From Arcuatula senhousia (Eukaryota > Mollusca > Bivalvia > Mytilida > Mytilidae): a stretch of DNA of 64,000 nucleotides. Position 1 is the stretch's first letter. Each line of letters starts with the position of its first letter. Under the pieces are notes generated by a model. It had not been told where the DNA came from, searched no databases, and worked only from the letters and a program-made list of their open reading frames with translations. Position numbers and translations under genes: made by a program. Of this stretch, positions 46,410-58,150 are shown one piece after another. The stretch spans positions 9,851,001 through 9,915,000 of the forward strand of contig OZ020309.1 in NCBI GenBank assembly GCA_963971305.1. Reading direction: 5' to 3'.

Positions 46410-48750
46410 CAAATTTTATACCAACATTGATCGTGATACACAAGTACATGATGTACTTGTAACCAATACCAACTGACAAATTTTATACTAACATTGATCG
46501 GAATACACATGTATTTGTAACCATAACCAACATGACCAACTGAAAAATTTTACATCTGCATCTACATATTACATTGCACCGTCATTTGTGACGACTATAG
46601 AAGAATATGGCCAGAATATGATATCAATGCTTGTAATGTAAACAGAAATATAGATGATCTTTTATTTTTAAGTTTAAATCATCAGATTATTTAAAATTCA
46701 AATTTTCAAAACATTTTAAAAAGGAAAAAAAAGTTGGGAAGTCTTGAAATACCAGCAATATTAATTGCTTTCAGACAACAATGATTTTTTTTTTACAATT
46801 TTGACATGTCTCACATGCCTGTGGTGCATTTATGTTACATAAACACATGATAAACATGGTCATGATGGTAAGAAAACTATAAACAGAGATAAAAAATTAA
46901 ATTAAAAAAAAATGTATGTTTGCATTGAAGGTCATTCTTTTTCTTATGGAATGAATAGAATTTTTTTAAATAGAATCTAAGATGATATTTTATATTATAC
47001 TACAACTACATGTATATTTTGCAAATAAGTAAGAAATTGCAGATTTTATAAAAAAAAAAAATCACAAAAATCTTTATAACAACCAATCACCATGAAATGA
47101 ATTTTAAATGATTATCAAATGTATGATTTGCTTTTAGATCATTGATAAAAAAAAATTACAGTTAATTCTTAATTATTATACTCATTAATTTTAGCAAAAG
47201 CATAATATTGGTGCATTTTGGTATGGAACATACTTTATACTTTAAGCTCATATATTTTTCCAAAATTTAACAGAGTCATTTTAAATAAAAAAATGAATAA
47301 ATGCCTTCCTACCTACCTATCCAATTTTTTTCAGGCATCAAACTAGAAACACATACTTGGGGGGGGGTCTAATTAACATTAAATATTTGTATTCCCCCAG
47401 CTTTAAAAGAAAGTTTGGGAAGTCGATACTAATTATTATATCTTTAAATTTCACATGTCCGCATATCTTTTAAGTTCAAATCCTTCTAAAGTGCTTAATA
47501 GATTTAAATGAAACTATGCACTTAGAAATTACATCATACATTAACTGCTCGATCTTAACCATGTTAAATATCATTCAGGGGAGATAATTGGACCTTAATT
47601 TTTCTAAATGAAGAGTATAACAATTTCTCTTAAAACACTAGAGTTTAATGACACTTTAAATAAAGCAAGCACAACATATAATGTTTGCAATAAAGTTTTG
47701 ATTTTATTTCTATCAGGGAGATCAGTCATTGGGATTAGGTGGGGACATTGGCCAATTTACACATCTAATTTCCACTGTCCCTGGAAATCTGGAAAATTTC
47801 TAAGAAATGTTCAAGAATGTCCAACTGAATTTGTTGATGAAATGTTAGAAAGGCACAATCTCCAAATTTTAATCCTTATCACTGGGAGATAGATGGACTT
47901 AATCTCTTTTCTTAATTCATCTTTTCATTTAGAGTCAGCATATAAAAAACAGAGGGTATAATAACTGTTATAATTAGTTTTATTAGTTAGCTAATACTTG
48001 TACATATCATCCCTATGTATAGTTATAGAATCAGAAATTTTATTGGAATAGAATCCAGACAATTGGATTGTTACCACAACTTATATACAAATACATACAT
48101 GTACATAAAAACAACATAATAGTGATATAAGTAAAAGTTGACTGTTAGCTAGGTGAGATTTATTAAAAATACATTAGTTTTGAAGATAAGTTTTTATTTA
48201 ACAAAATGTGAAAATTTTGGGTAATAAAATGGCTGGCAGGAAAGAAATTTTTATAACAGTTTTCTCAGCAATTGGTCACAGCCACTTGATGTTTGGTAAA
48301 CAGCATCAAAAGGGGGGGGGGTACCATAAGGTGTGATTTAATTTCAGGTCTTTTGCTTACCCACTTTCTATACACATTTGTTTTTTTTAATCATTTCTTT
48401 AAGCTTTGATATCACTTTAAAACATTATTTAGATTCTTATAATTTTAGAAACTTTTGTAAACAGTTTTCTATGAATAATCATAAGGGAGAATGAGGAAGA
48501 ATTTATTTTTGGGAGAAAATACAAAATTCAAAATTATAAATATTAATAAATTTCTGGTTTCCTGTTTGATGTATGTTTTCATTATTTAAAGTTTTCCTAT
48601 ATAAATTTAGAAATAGAATATTAATTAAAGGGTTTATACAATTAACCAGGATAGGGAAAACATCTTTTATTATATAATATACATGTAACAACATTTTTAG
48701 CTCCTCTATTTGACACTAACAGAAAAAGCTTAAACTAATAAACAAACAAA
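46410..48750. other. Stretch without recognised genes
   Basis: AT-rich sequence with near-direct repeats just after the BIR stop (ACTGACAAATTTTATACCAACATTGATCG, twice within 46405-46500) and long A and T runs. The open frame at 47608 lacks any protein signature. Probably the 3' UTR of the BIR gene followed by intergenic DNA. Confidence 0.4.
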
Positions 48751-48754
48751 TTGC

Positions 48755-48927
48755 CAGGGGCGGATCCAGAAATTTTCGAAAGGGGGGGGGGGGGTTCCAC
48801 ATACTGGGTTTTGTGGGCCAAAGGGGGAGTTCCAGACCAATTTTGCTGAAAATCTACACAAAAATTTTAAAATTTTGGAGGAAAGGGGGGGTTCCGACCC
48901 CCGGAACCCCCCCTGGATCCGCCACTG
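48755..48927. mobile_element. hAT-like MITE with GGCGGATCC ends
   Basis: CAGGGGCGGATCCAG at the left and CTGGATCCGCCACTG at the right are inverted. AATTGC(CA) is repeated on both sides. G-rich runs flank a short middle. Relatives: 50511-50674 and 56268-56425. Confidence 0.65.
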
Positions 48928-49479
48928 AATTGCCATTACCATTTCTTTGTGAAATTGACTGAATGAAAAGATTGTCTTGTTGTATACAGTGCCAGAATAC
49001 ATTTTGTATAATGTGTTGTATAATTTGAAGAGAGATTAGGCCATAATAAAATAAATCCTAGATTCTCATCCAAATTTCTTGAAAATATGGGGCGGACTGG
49101 CGAATTTTATTTTTTTATCCATTTTGATAAAATATGCTGCCATTTTTAAGAAAAAAATTTAAAAAAAATGACATACTTTGCCAAAAATATAAATTTAAAA
49201 TTTTTTGAGGCGGCTGAGAAAATCAGGGCGGGAGGGGATGAGAATCTAGGATATTTTTATTTTGGCCTAACTTGTGTGGTTTTTTTTTTCAAATCAAGGT
49301 ATTATTGGAAACTTTTATGTTAAGTTTAGGGGAAAAACCCCCATACAACAATATTTTATTTCCTTGTGTATAAAAAACAGGGATTTAATTTACAATTAAC
49401 TCATTTTATTTTTACTTCCTTCTAAAATAAATATAATGCTAGTAAAAAATTAATACCTTGTTTTGAGGATGTTGTTTTT

Positions 49480-50365
49480 AGTCCCCTACCGGCGAAAGCC
49501 GAAGGGGACTTTAGGTTTGCGCTCTGTCCGTCTGTCTGTCCGTCTGTCTGTCTGTCTGTCTGTCCGTCTGTCACGCCTCAGTTTTCCGCACTTTTTTTCT
49601 AAACGCTTATAGATAATGAAGTGATTTTTGGTATGTGACTTTACCTTGATGAGTTACAGATCAAGTTTGAGTTTCGTGTCGGTCCACAAATTTTTATGGG
49701 AGTTATGGCCCTTTGAACTTTGAAAATTCACTAAAATTTCAGTTTTCTGCACTTTTTTTCTTAACGCTTATAGATAATGAACTGATTTTTGGTATGTGAG
49801 TTTACCTTGATGAGTTACAGATCAAGTTTGAGTTTCGTGCTGGTCCACAAATTTTAATGGGAGTTATGGCCCTTTGAACTTTGAAAATTCAGTAAAATTT
49901 CAGTTTTCCACACTTTTTTTCTAAACGCTTATAGATAATGAACTGATTTTTGGGATGTGAGTTTACCTTGATGAGTTACAGATCAAGTTTGAGTTTCATG
50001 CCGGTCCACAATTTTTTATGGGAGTTATGGCCCTTTGAACTTTGAAAATTCTATAAAATATCTGTTTTCCGCACTTTTTTTCTAAACGCTTATAGATAAT
50101 GAACTGATTTTTGGTATGTGAGTTTACCATGATGAGTTAGAGATTAATTTTGAGTTTCCTGCCGGTCCACAAATTGTTATGGGAGTTATGGCACTTTGAA
50201 GTTAAATCCATTGCAATTTTTTTTTCTACACTTTTTTATTGTTCCTTGTAGATAATAAACTGATCAAGTTTAGGTATTCATTTGTATGACAAATTGTTAC
50301 CAGTGACTGAAATATGAGGCCGGTAGGGGACTATGTATTGTTTTGCAATACTCTCAGAATGCTTG
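49480..50365 (+). mobile_element. Helentron-like non-autonomous element, family C
   Basis: It starts AGTCCCCTACCGGCGAAAGC with a local hairpin (CCCCT...AGGGG) and a GTCCGTCTGTCTGTCC tract. Four ~165-bp tandem units follow (TTTCTAAACGCTTATAGATA, CAGATCAAGTTTGAGTTTCG, GGGAGTTATGGCCCTTTGAA). At the 3' side it has the inverse GCCGGTAGGGGACT (50319-50332), hairpin GTATTG-TTTTG-CAATAC (50335-50351) and CTTG then TT. The upstream flank is TTTTT. Confidence 0.7.
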
Positions 50366-50510
50366 TTATTTTTATTATTATTTTGTTTTTGTTATTCTGT
50401 CATAATTAATAAAAAATATATAGAATACATGTTTTATTTCTATTGATAAATATATAAATTATACTCACACTTACAAAAAATGAAAAAGGGGCTTTATTGT
50501 AATGACTTAA

Positions 50511-50674
50511 GTGGCGGATCCAGAGGGGGGCGGAGGGAGCTAGGCCTCCCCTTTAATTGAGATTTTTTATTTTTTTGGTATAAAATAGACCAAGTTACTT
50601 CAAATTTTCATTACAAATTTGACATTTTTAGCAATTTGGCCCCCTCTTTTATGGACATCTGGATGCGCCCCTGC
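50511..50674. mobile_element. MITE with GGCGGATCC-type ends (relative of 48755)
   Basis: GTGGCGGATCCAGAGGGG at the left and CATCTGGATGCGCCCCTGC at the right are imperfect inverted ends. No target duplication was found, so an older copy is likely. Confidence 0.5.
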
Positions 50675-50865
50675 ACCATGTCCGTTTTGACTTATGGTCT
50701 GGTCTGTCCATCCATTTACAATTTTCATAACTGATTTCTCAGCTTCTACTGAAGAGATTGATTTCAAGTGTGGTTATTCAGCCTCACTGTCACAGCAATG
50801 AGATGTTCTATGACTTCCCTTTGTAGGTCAGTTGGTCATCTACTTCCTGTTGTGATGATTTTTTT

Positions 50866-50942
50866 GTCTGCCAGTTTTGTCTTTGTCTTAACGGTTTTAT
50901 GATACTGATTACCCCTTTGGTACACCTTTGCTTCTTCCTAGC
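50866..50942 (+). repeat. Retroelement 3'-tail fragment
   Basis: GTCTGCCAGTTTTGTCTTTG ... CGGTTTTATGATACTGATTA, CCCCTTTGGTACACCTTTG. The reverse complement of the same words stands at 51605-51660 next to the reverse transcriptase, as its 3' end. Confidence 0.5.
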
Positions 50943-51599
50943 CAATTTTTATTATGAGGTCAAAAGGAGGAAACTTTTCCTAACAAATTTCTTGACTTCT
51001 ACTGAAAAGATTGATTTCATATCGGGTACACATCTTTGCTGATGAGTTTTACTGGGCTTCCACTTTCCAGGTCAGTCAGTCATCTGATTCCTGGTTTCCG
51101 AATAGCTCCATTGCTTGCCATTGACAATATAAACAAGAACAAGAGGCTTCCAGGAGCCTGATATGCTCACCTGGTCTTCATGTCAACCCTATGAAGACTT
51201 TTGTATAGCTAAATGAGCTGAATGTTAAGCAAGAAAAAGCTTTTCTCTATCTGCAATAGTTTTCATTCTAAATATCCCGTTAGCAAAAAACATTTTTTTC
51301 ACCTTTAAGGGGCTGTAACCCCTATAAGGGATCATCTGACAAATTTGACCCTAAGGAACTTTTTGTAGAGCTAAACGAACTGAACATTAAGCAAGCAACA
51401 GCTTTTCTCTTTCTGCAATAGTTTTCATTCTATACACCAAAAACACTATTTTTTGCCTTTAAGGGGCTGTAACCCCTATAAGGGGGTCATCTGACAATTT
51501 CGACCCTATAGAGACTTTTGTAGTGCTTAATGAGCTGAACATTTAAGTAAGCAACAGCTTTTCTCTATCTGCAATAGTTTTCATGCTATAGGACAAAGA

Positions 51600-51800
51600 A
51601 GAAAAGGTGTACCAAAGGGGTAATCAACATCATAAAACCGTAGACAAAGACAAAACCGGTAGACAAAAAATCATCATAACTACACAACAACATAAAACAC
51701 ACACACACATAACAACAAAACCGCATTCGGCAACGTAAACTCAAGTCGAAACGAGAGTGAACTCAGGTACTCCGGAAGAGTATACATAGCACACCCGTCA
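51600..51800 (-). repeat. 3' untranslated tail of the retroelement
   Basis: On the plus strand: AAAAGGTGTACCAAAGGGGT, then A-rich text and AACGTAAACTCAAGTCGAAA, GAGTGAACTCAGGTACTCCG. It lies just 3' of the minus-strand reverse transcriptase. Solo copies of the same tail occur at about 11985-12165, 23985-24175, 53690-53900 and 59940-60085, as expected of 5'-truncated insertions. Confidence 0.6.
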
Positions 51801-51858
51801 CGTTGCCAAATATCGATTTAGTGTTGTTCAAATCCGGAAAGGATGACATTACCAATTT

Positions 51859-52628
51859 CTATGTCAAACCAACATCTGTGCTTTTCTGAGAGATAGAAAT
51901 CCCGTATTTGTATACAAGCACATGATGTCTTCCGTAAAATTTCTTGAGTAATGACAACAACATGGGAGCAAAGTACCCCTGTGTTAACAATTTGCTTGTC
52001 AGCCGTGTAGCTCTATCAAGGAAGTCGTTATACTCTCCACGTGCTCTGGAATAACGAATCAATGGTGATACGTAAACTCCATATGCTGAAGCGTACGGAA
52101 TGTTGCTTCACAGAAAGGGAAAGTTAACTTTTGGAATGTTGAAGTCATCACGTTTGTACAAAGCCTTCCTAGTGTGTCAATTTCGAGAAATAGATCCAAA
52201 TATGAAGCGGACCTCCTAAATTCTGTAGTGTCCTTTATCTCAAGTTCCTTCGGATATATGAGATGTAAATAGTCACCAAATCGAGGATTGTTTAGTGTAA
52301 GGACATCATCAATAAAACAAAATGTGAGATTGAAGGATAAAGCAAGGTCGCGGTCCTTTTTGTCAAAAAGTGATTGTAAGAAGTCCGCTTCATATGAATG
52401 AAGAAACAAATCGGCAAGCAATGGTGCACAATTTGTGCCCATTGGGATACCTATTGTCTGCTGAAAAACACGTCCACCGAACTGTACAAATATGTTGTCG
52501 ATTAGAAAGTTTAGCATTTGTATAATTTGGTCTTCTGTAATTGAAGGAAAAACATGAAAAAAACCCACTGTTTTGACCTTAAAAGGGCCATAACCCCTAT
52601 TAGGGGTCATCTGACAACTTCGACCCAA
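51859..52628 (-). pseudogene. Broken reverse transcriptase, probably Penelope-like
   Basis: The frame 52628-52059 gives RT motifs QQTIGIPMGTNCAPLLADLF and FCFIDDVLTLNNP (the catalytic Asp pair) and EIKDTTEFRRSASYLDLF. The next part, MIRYSRARGEYNDFLDRATR and LLKKFYGRHHVLVYKYG, lies in another frame (52062-51859), so the gene is frameshifted near 52,060. The first residues of the ORF (about 52628-52560) are host repeat read by chance. No GIY-YIG endonuclease or upstream half is visible, so the copy is also 5' truncated. GIPMG plus xIDD without LTR or endonuclease suggests a Penelope-like element; a LINE-type origin is less likely but not excluded. Confidence 0.65.
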
Positions 52629-53039
52629 TGGATACTTTTGTAGAGGTTTTTTATTCTGAAGAGCCTAAGAACCTTCGGATTTTTTCTATCTGTTATGGTT
52701 GCTGATCATGAGTTATAAGCCGTTTTAAGTGATTTTACCCCGTGTTCTATCTATAGTAACAGCAGCCATATTATTTATATCGAATCATTTCAAAATGAGG
52801 ATCGGTTGTTGCCAACATGTCATATATCATTCCTGCAAAATTTCAGTTAAATTGGTTTGGTGGTTTCAGAGGAGCAGATTTTTTAAATTGTTAACGGTCG
52901 ACGACGAACGCATAGTGATGGCATAAGCTCAAATGGCCTTTGGCCAGGTGAGCTAAAAAAAGGATTGTCAGTTGAGGACGTCCTGTACAAAATTGCAACT
53001 TCGTGCCTGAAAATAGATATTGGATAACCGTAAAAATTT

Positions 53040-54200
53040 GAAATTATTTTTTCACAAAATGTTGGGTCTTTTCAATCCGAATTAAAAGCTCTTGAATGGT
53101 CTCAATGCCAAAGTTATTAGATGACCCATTATAGGGAAATAGCGCTTAATGGGTTTAAAAAAATGCCGAGTTTATTGCCTTATGTATAGAACCGAATCTG
53201 TTTTAATTTGTTGCTTGCTAAAATGTTTAGCTCAAGAAGATATGTAAACATCTCCATTTGGTTATATATATATGCCAGAAGATTCCTTTAGGGTTAAAGC
53301 CCTTGCCCCCGGGAGTGAGAAAATTAAAAAAAACCAAAAAGTCAAAATCGTGTCTTACAGAAACGAATGAAATCGTATGCAGACAGAGAAAATTATGCTG
53401 TTCCTCGCTTAAATGCTCAGCTAAAGGAGCCAAAAGTCTTCATTGGGTCAAAGGCGTCTGGAAGATGTTCCATTTTAGGATTTATCCCTCAAATTCAATA
53501 TCATTTATTGATTTTAAAGAATTAAGACTGTTGCTGACAGAGAAAGGGCTTAGGCTGTTGCTGTCTGAAATGTTCAGCTCGTTTTAAAATAACCAAATTA
53601 ACAGACTGATGATGTCATGATGACCCTTTCTAGAGACAATGGCCAATCAGTTAAAATAGAGAATCGGCAGCGCGACGGATGTGCAATAGCAAGCATGAAA
53701 TGCTTGCTCTTCCAGGGCACCTGAGTTCACGCTCGTTACGACTTCATGGACTTGAGTTCGCGTTGTTGATTTCTGTTCTGTTGTTTCTGTGTTTTTTTAT
53801 ATATGTTTTATGCTTCTTTGTGTTGTTCTCGTTACTGGGTTTGTAGTTGCCCAATCGGACTTTTAACATTCGAATGCCCCATTGGTCTTGCTTCATTCAT
53901 ACATGTTCCATGTCTTTCCTTAATGATTAAGAACTTTAAAACAGAAATTAATATGTTCTGCATGCTTCAACTTTCATTTAACTTGAAAAATGGTCGGTCC
54001 CTTTTCAGAACTCAGAAAAGTTTTACAAGAGTTTTCTTTTGCAACTTTTAGATGACTCTTTACATCAGTTATTGCCTTTAAAGGGCCAAATAATTTCCTC
54101 TGTACTGCTTTCCCTGTTGCCTTGCAGAAGGAAAACCAATTGCAGATAAGGGAAGCAAGCACTGGCCCCAGTATCCGTCGCTTTGACAGACAAAAGAGAA
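53040..54200 (+). repeat. Degenerate family A repeat with an embedded retroelement tail
   Basis: AAGTTATTAGATGACCCATTATAGG, GTTTAGCTCAAGAAGATATG and GCTTAAATGCTCAGCTAAAG are worn ~180-bp unit words. 53690-53900 is a plus-strand retroelement tail (GCACCTGAGTTCACGCTCGT, CTTGAGTTCGCGTTGTTGAT, ATTCGAATGCCCCATTGGTC). Confidence 0.5.
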
Positions 54201-54275
54201 ATAGGTTATCGGATATTACGTACATGAGGTAATTCGAGGCGAAAAAGTCATCACACTGTAATCTATATCAAATAT

Positions 54276-54946
54276 TATTAAAGACATAGAACCTATCAAT
54301 TTCGTAATTTTTTACATTGAATAAAAATTACATATATTAGAAATATACTATCTAAAACTTACCTTTATCAACATAAAAACTCAGTGTTTTGCAGTTTTCT
54401 ATAAAATAATCTTATTTTAATTATTCGCTTTGATTAGGTATTGTCCAGCATAAATATTTACATTTGGTAAACTGGGTACTGTTAAACTGAGAAACGAAAT
54501 CATGGAAATGTAACCAAACGAGGCGAAGAGAAAACGAAATGGGTAAATGAAGAAAAACGACTGGTGTCGGCTAAAATCGATTCAATTTTCCTTTTTAACA
54601 GTTTTGCTTGATTTCGTTTCCTTTCTAAATACAGATTTCGGTTGCTAATTTTACTGTTTACGTTTCCTTCTTCACCGATATCGTTTTTGTGCAGCTCCGT
54701 TTCGTTTGGTTACTTTTTGTTTCTCAGTTTACCAGTACCTGCAAGTGTTTACATTCTATAATTAGTTTGTCCTCTTTTTTGACACTGCGTTTTTTTTTCA
54801 TCCGTTTTCCTTAAAAAAATACTTTCTGGCAGGTTTTTTGAAAATTTAACAGTTTCTTCAAAGGTTTTACAATTGTATTCTTCAAATAGTGTGAATTTTA
54901 GTATTTTTTAAAAATTGCCAAAATGATAGGTTCTATGTCTTTAATG
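54276..54946. mobile_element. Fold-back element, ~670 bp
   Basis: TTAAAGACATAGAACCTATC at the left is inverted as GATAGGTTCTATGTCTTTAA at the right. Inner arms also pair: GTTAAACTGAGAAACGAAAT / TTTGTTTCTCAGTTTACC and GTAACCAAACGAGG / CGTTTGGTTAC. No coding capacity. Confidence 0.65.
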
Positions 54947-55239
54947 ATAACTTGAGTCTATAATGAATTATGATTCATATAGGTACATAAGTACTCAATA
55001 TCTGTACTGTTTGTTATGGATGATAACCTTAATCGGATCATTTCTAAATTTACATCATTTCGATACATGTGCATATCCGGATAATTGATGTATGTGCACA
55101 TTCACAATCTTATTGTTTGAATTCCGATCTGACCACTGCATCCTACAAACCCGATTTTACATAATTTCGCCTATTTTATTAGTGGCAGAAGGACTAAATA
55201 TGATTGAAAGTTAGAATAGCATAAACAAAAAGAAGTGGA

Positions 55240-56590
55240 ATGGAGCTGTATAGGAATCTATTCATTTGTGCTTCTATATTGACAGTCTCAGCTATCCTGA
55301 CCCACGGGCTAGCTGTAGGTCTACCCTACTGGATATATCGCCTAACATCGGTACACCGCCATAATAGGACAATAGATGTTTTAGCATATGAGGGACTTTA
55401 CAAGGCATGCATTGAATATGACGATGCTGTTGTGAAACATGTAAAACAGTGCATTAGCAGTAAGTAATTTTAGTTTTGTCACTTCAGAATGGTTTCCTTT
55501 CCGTCCATGTCTTTTAATGACATTTAGTCTATTAAAAACACCACTGTACCATTAGCTTAGAAACCGTAATGTATCATATACTGGCATATGTGCTGTAATT
55601 ACTAAGAAGAATAATAGGCTGTAATTAAAACCAAGATCACCCGACCTTTCCTTCAAAAAAGACTTTACCAAGTCAGAACCATTGCGACCACTATTTCTCA
55701 TGTAGAATTGTAACCACCTGTTTATAGTTTAAGAGCATGGATGTCGGTTCCCTAAAAAATGAAAATATTGGACAAGAGTATACAGACTGATCGGGTATTA
55801 GAACATGACAATGAGTCCCCATTTGATTGTTAGCTACATGTACATTTTTTTATAATTTTAGGTGTCTTTATGTTATGTAATTTCCAGTTTGTTCTGAGTT
55901 GCTTCTCATATTTGCTTAAGGCTTTAAAATTGTGGAGAAATTTTAGATTAGAATGCTCCTTTTGAACTTTTTATTTCCTTTACAGATGTCTAATTTTAAT
56001 TACTACGCTACATTTTCTTTTCAACAGCACCTGATAGAAACTGGCTGCTTGATGCACCACACAAAGATTGGATTGTCCCTGAGCGATATCTGGCCCTTTT
56101 TGCCATGTCCTTTATTGCTCTTTCGTTTGTCAACGATGTCCTGGTTGCTACCCGTGTGATCCGGAGTAAGCATCTGGCCAGTGCCTGCAATATACTAACG
56201 GGTAAGGTCACTATGAAATATATAGCTCTGGGTGGTAAGGCAGTTATCTTATTAGAATCCCATTTCCAACCCTGTGGCAGATCCAGAAATTTTCAAACGG
56301 GGGGGGGGGGGGGCGCAATTATGAAAAAAACCTTCTGGGACCTCTTATTTCATACAGTTCCTAACCAATTTTTTTGTCAAACGGGGGGGGGGGGCGCCCT
56401 GTACGCCGGTCCTAGATCCGCCTTTGATCCCATTTCCAGCCATTTATACTTTAATACAAAGTCTTAAAAGTTTCCTGAAAAATCAAAGTAGATTATTTTC
56501 AGTTTAATAACATAACTAACCATACAACTATAATTGTATACATGTATGTGCAAAACGCATAAACAGTTTTAGTATTAATGTAATTACAAA

Positions 56591-56628
<38 letters not shown>

Positions 56629-57715
56629 TATTGGCCAATCATGGGCCCTCAAGGGGCAAATACAATACAACAAATATGACTAAAAGTTAGGACAATACAA
56701 AATGAACAAATATAATAACATGTTCAATTGATATATATATATATATAATTAGGCTCCTTGTACACATTGAAGAGTAAAACTTTATGTAAAACATTTAGTA
56801 GTAACTTGCTTTCCTGCAGAAAGCTGCTCAGCTGATGAATAATTTTATCATTTTCACAAGTCTGTCGAAAGCAGAAAGGTTTATAAAGTTAGTGTTATAT
56901 ATATTTACGGTATTAATATAGTAAATTTCTATTAGTATTAAATTTAGGGCATTCTGAAAAATAATGCAATTCGTCTTCGACCTTTAATATTTAGGTTACA
57001 TTTATCACAAATCCTATGATCTAATGGGGTCAAAGGTTTAGTATATCTACCCAAAAACAAGAAATTGCTGCACAATAATTAAAACCAAACATCAGGCATA
57101 CACTAATTCAATTGAGCTAAATTGAAATTTGATCGTAGAAAAAAAAATCCCTGTTAGGATATTACAATACAAATGGGATCAAAAGACAAAAAAAGGTCAT
57201 TACAAGGATTCCAATTGGAAAGTACAAATTATTGAAATACACTTCCAATTGAAAGCAGATTCCATTTTTCCAATACTCACACTATACATATACATATAGT
57301 AAGGATTTTGTTGTCAAACACATGGAAACTCGGTAATATATGTATATACATGTATATGCAAAAGATCATAATTGTTTATCAAAACTAATTTGAAACCGTT
57401 CCAAACTCTCTGTGCTTTAATGTTTTTCATACAGTAACATTTTTTTTTAATTTTGACCTGTTTTTCATACAGTAACATTTTTTTCTAATTTTGACCTTTC
57501 TCAATTTCATTGTAGTGTGTTTGATTCTGTCAGTGCTTTCTATTTATGGAGCAAAGTCGGATTCGACTGCTTACTACGTCGCATTTTACTGTGAAATAAT
57601 AACACTGATTCTGACCTTCTTAAGTATGTGTCTTCGTTTGATCATTTGCAGAGGAGAAAAACATGGACCTTATGACAGATTTAATGAGCGACCACGGAGA
57701 TCTATCAATTCTTAG
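55240..57715 (+). CDS. Claudin-like four-transmembrane protein, three exons
   Basis: Exons 55240-55459, 56028-56201 and 57516-57715, all joined in phase 1 (AGCA/GTAAGT, CAACAG/CACC, ACGG/GTAAGG, TTGTAG/TGTG), give 197 residues. Membrane segments: about 9-28 (ICASILTVSAILTHGLAVGL), about 93-113 (LALFAMSFIALSFVNDVLVA), about 133-147 (VCLILSVLSIYGA) and about 155-180 (YYVAFYCEIITLILTFLSMC). The first outer loop has YW, then EGLYKAC and a second Cys (QCIS), a variant of the claudin W-GLW-C-C signature with Tyr for the second Trp. The tail is short and basic. Membership of the claudin/PMP22 superfamily is likely; a role in septate-type junctions is only an inference. The second intron carries a MITE and a CAAT microsatellite. 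Confidence 0.75.
56268..56425. mobile_element. MITE with GGCGGATC-type ends in intron 2 of the claudin-like gene
   Basis: TGTGGCAGATCCAGAAATTT on the left, CCTAGATCCGCCTTTGAT on the right, with long G runs inside; same family as 48755-48927. It generates a chance open frame with a glycine run that should not be annotated as protein. Confidence 0.55.
56590..56626 (+). repeat. (CAAT)n microsatellite
   Basis: Nine or so CAAT/AATC copies in tandem, followed by ATTTATTGGCCAATCATGGG. It lies in intron 2 of the claudin-like gene. Confidence 0.9.
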
Positions 57716-58150
57716 GACTTTGAACTAAACATTTGTATTGAATGGTCATTTCAGAGAGCATAATATATGTAAATTTTCATGAGATATTGCATTTCCATTT
57801 TTTGAAAATATGCTTTTATAAGCAACCTACTTAGTATTCGCTTGAGATATAATGCAATTTTTAGTTGTGAACGCCTTTCATATATTTGTTTCCTGCAAGA
57901 GACCTACCTAAGTGATGATGATGATTGTAAGACTAAAGAAACTGAGGTTTGTTTTGTGCAATTGCCACCAAATTTAGTAATGTACCAAAAACCTAATTCA
58001 ATGGATCCGATTTTAGAACATTTCTTTTCTCCCTTGGGAAGGGTTCCTCCTTCAAAACTCTCCCTGTATCTCCTTGCAAAAAATTGGCGACGGCCCTGGT
58101 TTGATGTTGTAATTTATGTTTTGCTGCATATTGCCTTGTGTATTTTTTAA

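Larger units (their letters stand above)
51139..52954 (-). mobile_element. Family A Helentron-like element, inverted, interrupted by a retroelement
   Basis: Read on the minus strand it starts AGCTCACCTGGCCAAAGGCC at 52954 and ends GCTCCTGGAAGCCTCTTGTT at about 51139. ~180-bp units are seen as CCCCTATAAGGGATCATCTG and GCAACAGCTTTTCTCTATCT. The units break at about 51600 and resume at about 52556, with the reverse transcriptase and its tail in between. Confidence 0.65.

Noticed and set aside
47608..47892. 94-residue ORF
   Set aside because: AT-rich, no motif, no supporting splice structure.
56105..56467. 120-residue ORF overlapping exon 2 of the claudin-like gene
   Set aside because: It is in a different frame from the splice-supported exon and runs through a G-rich MITE.
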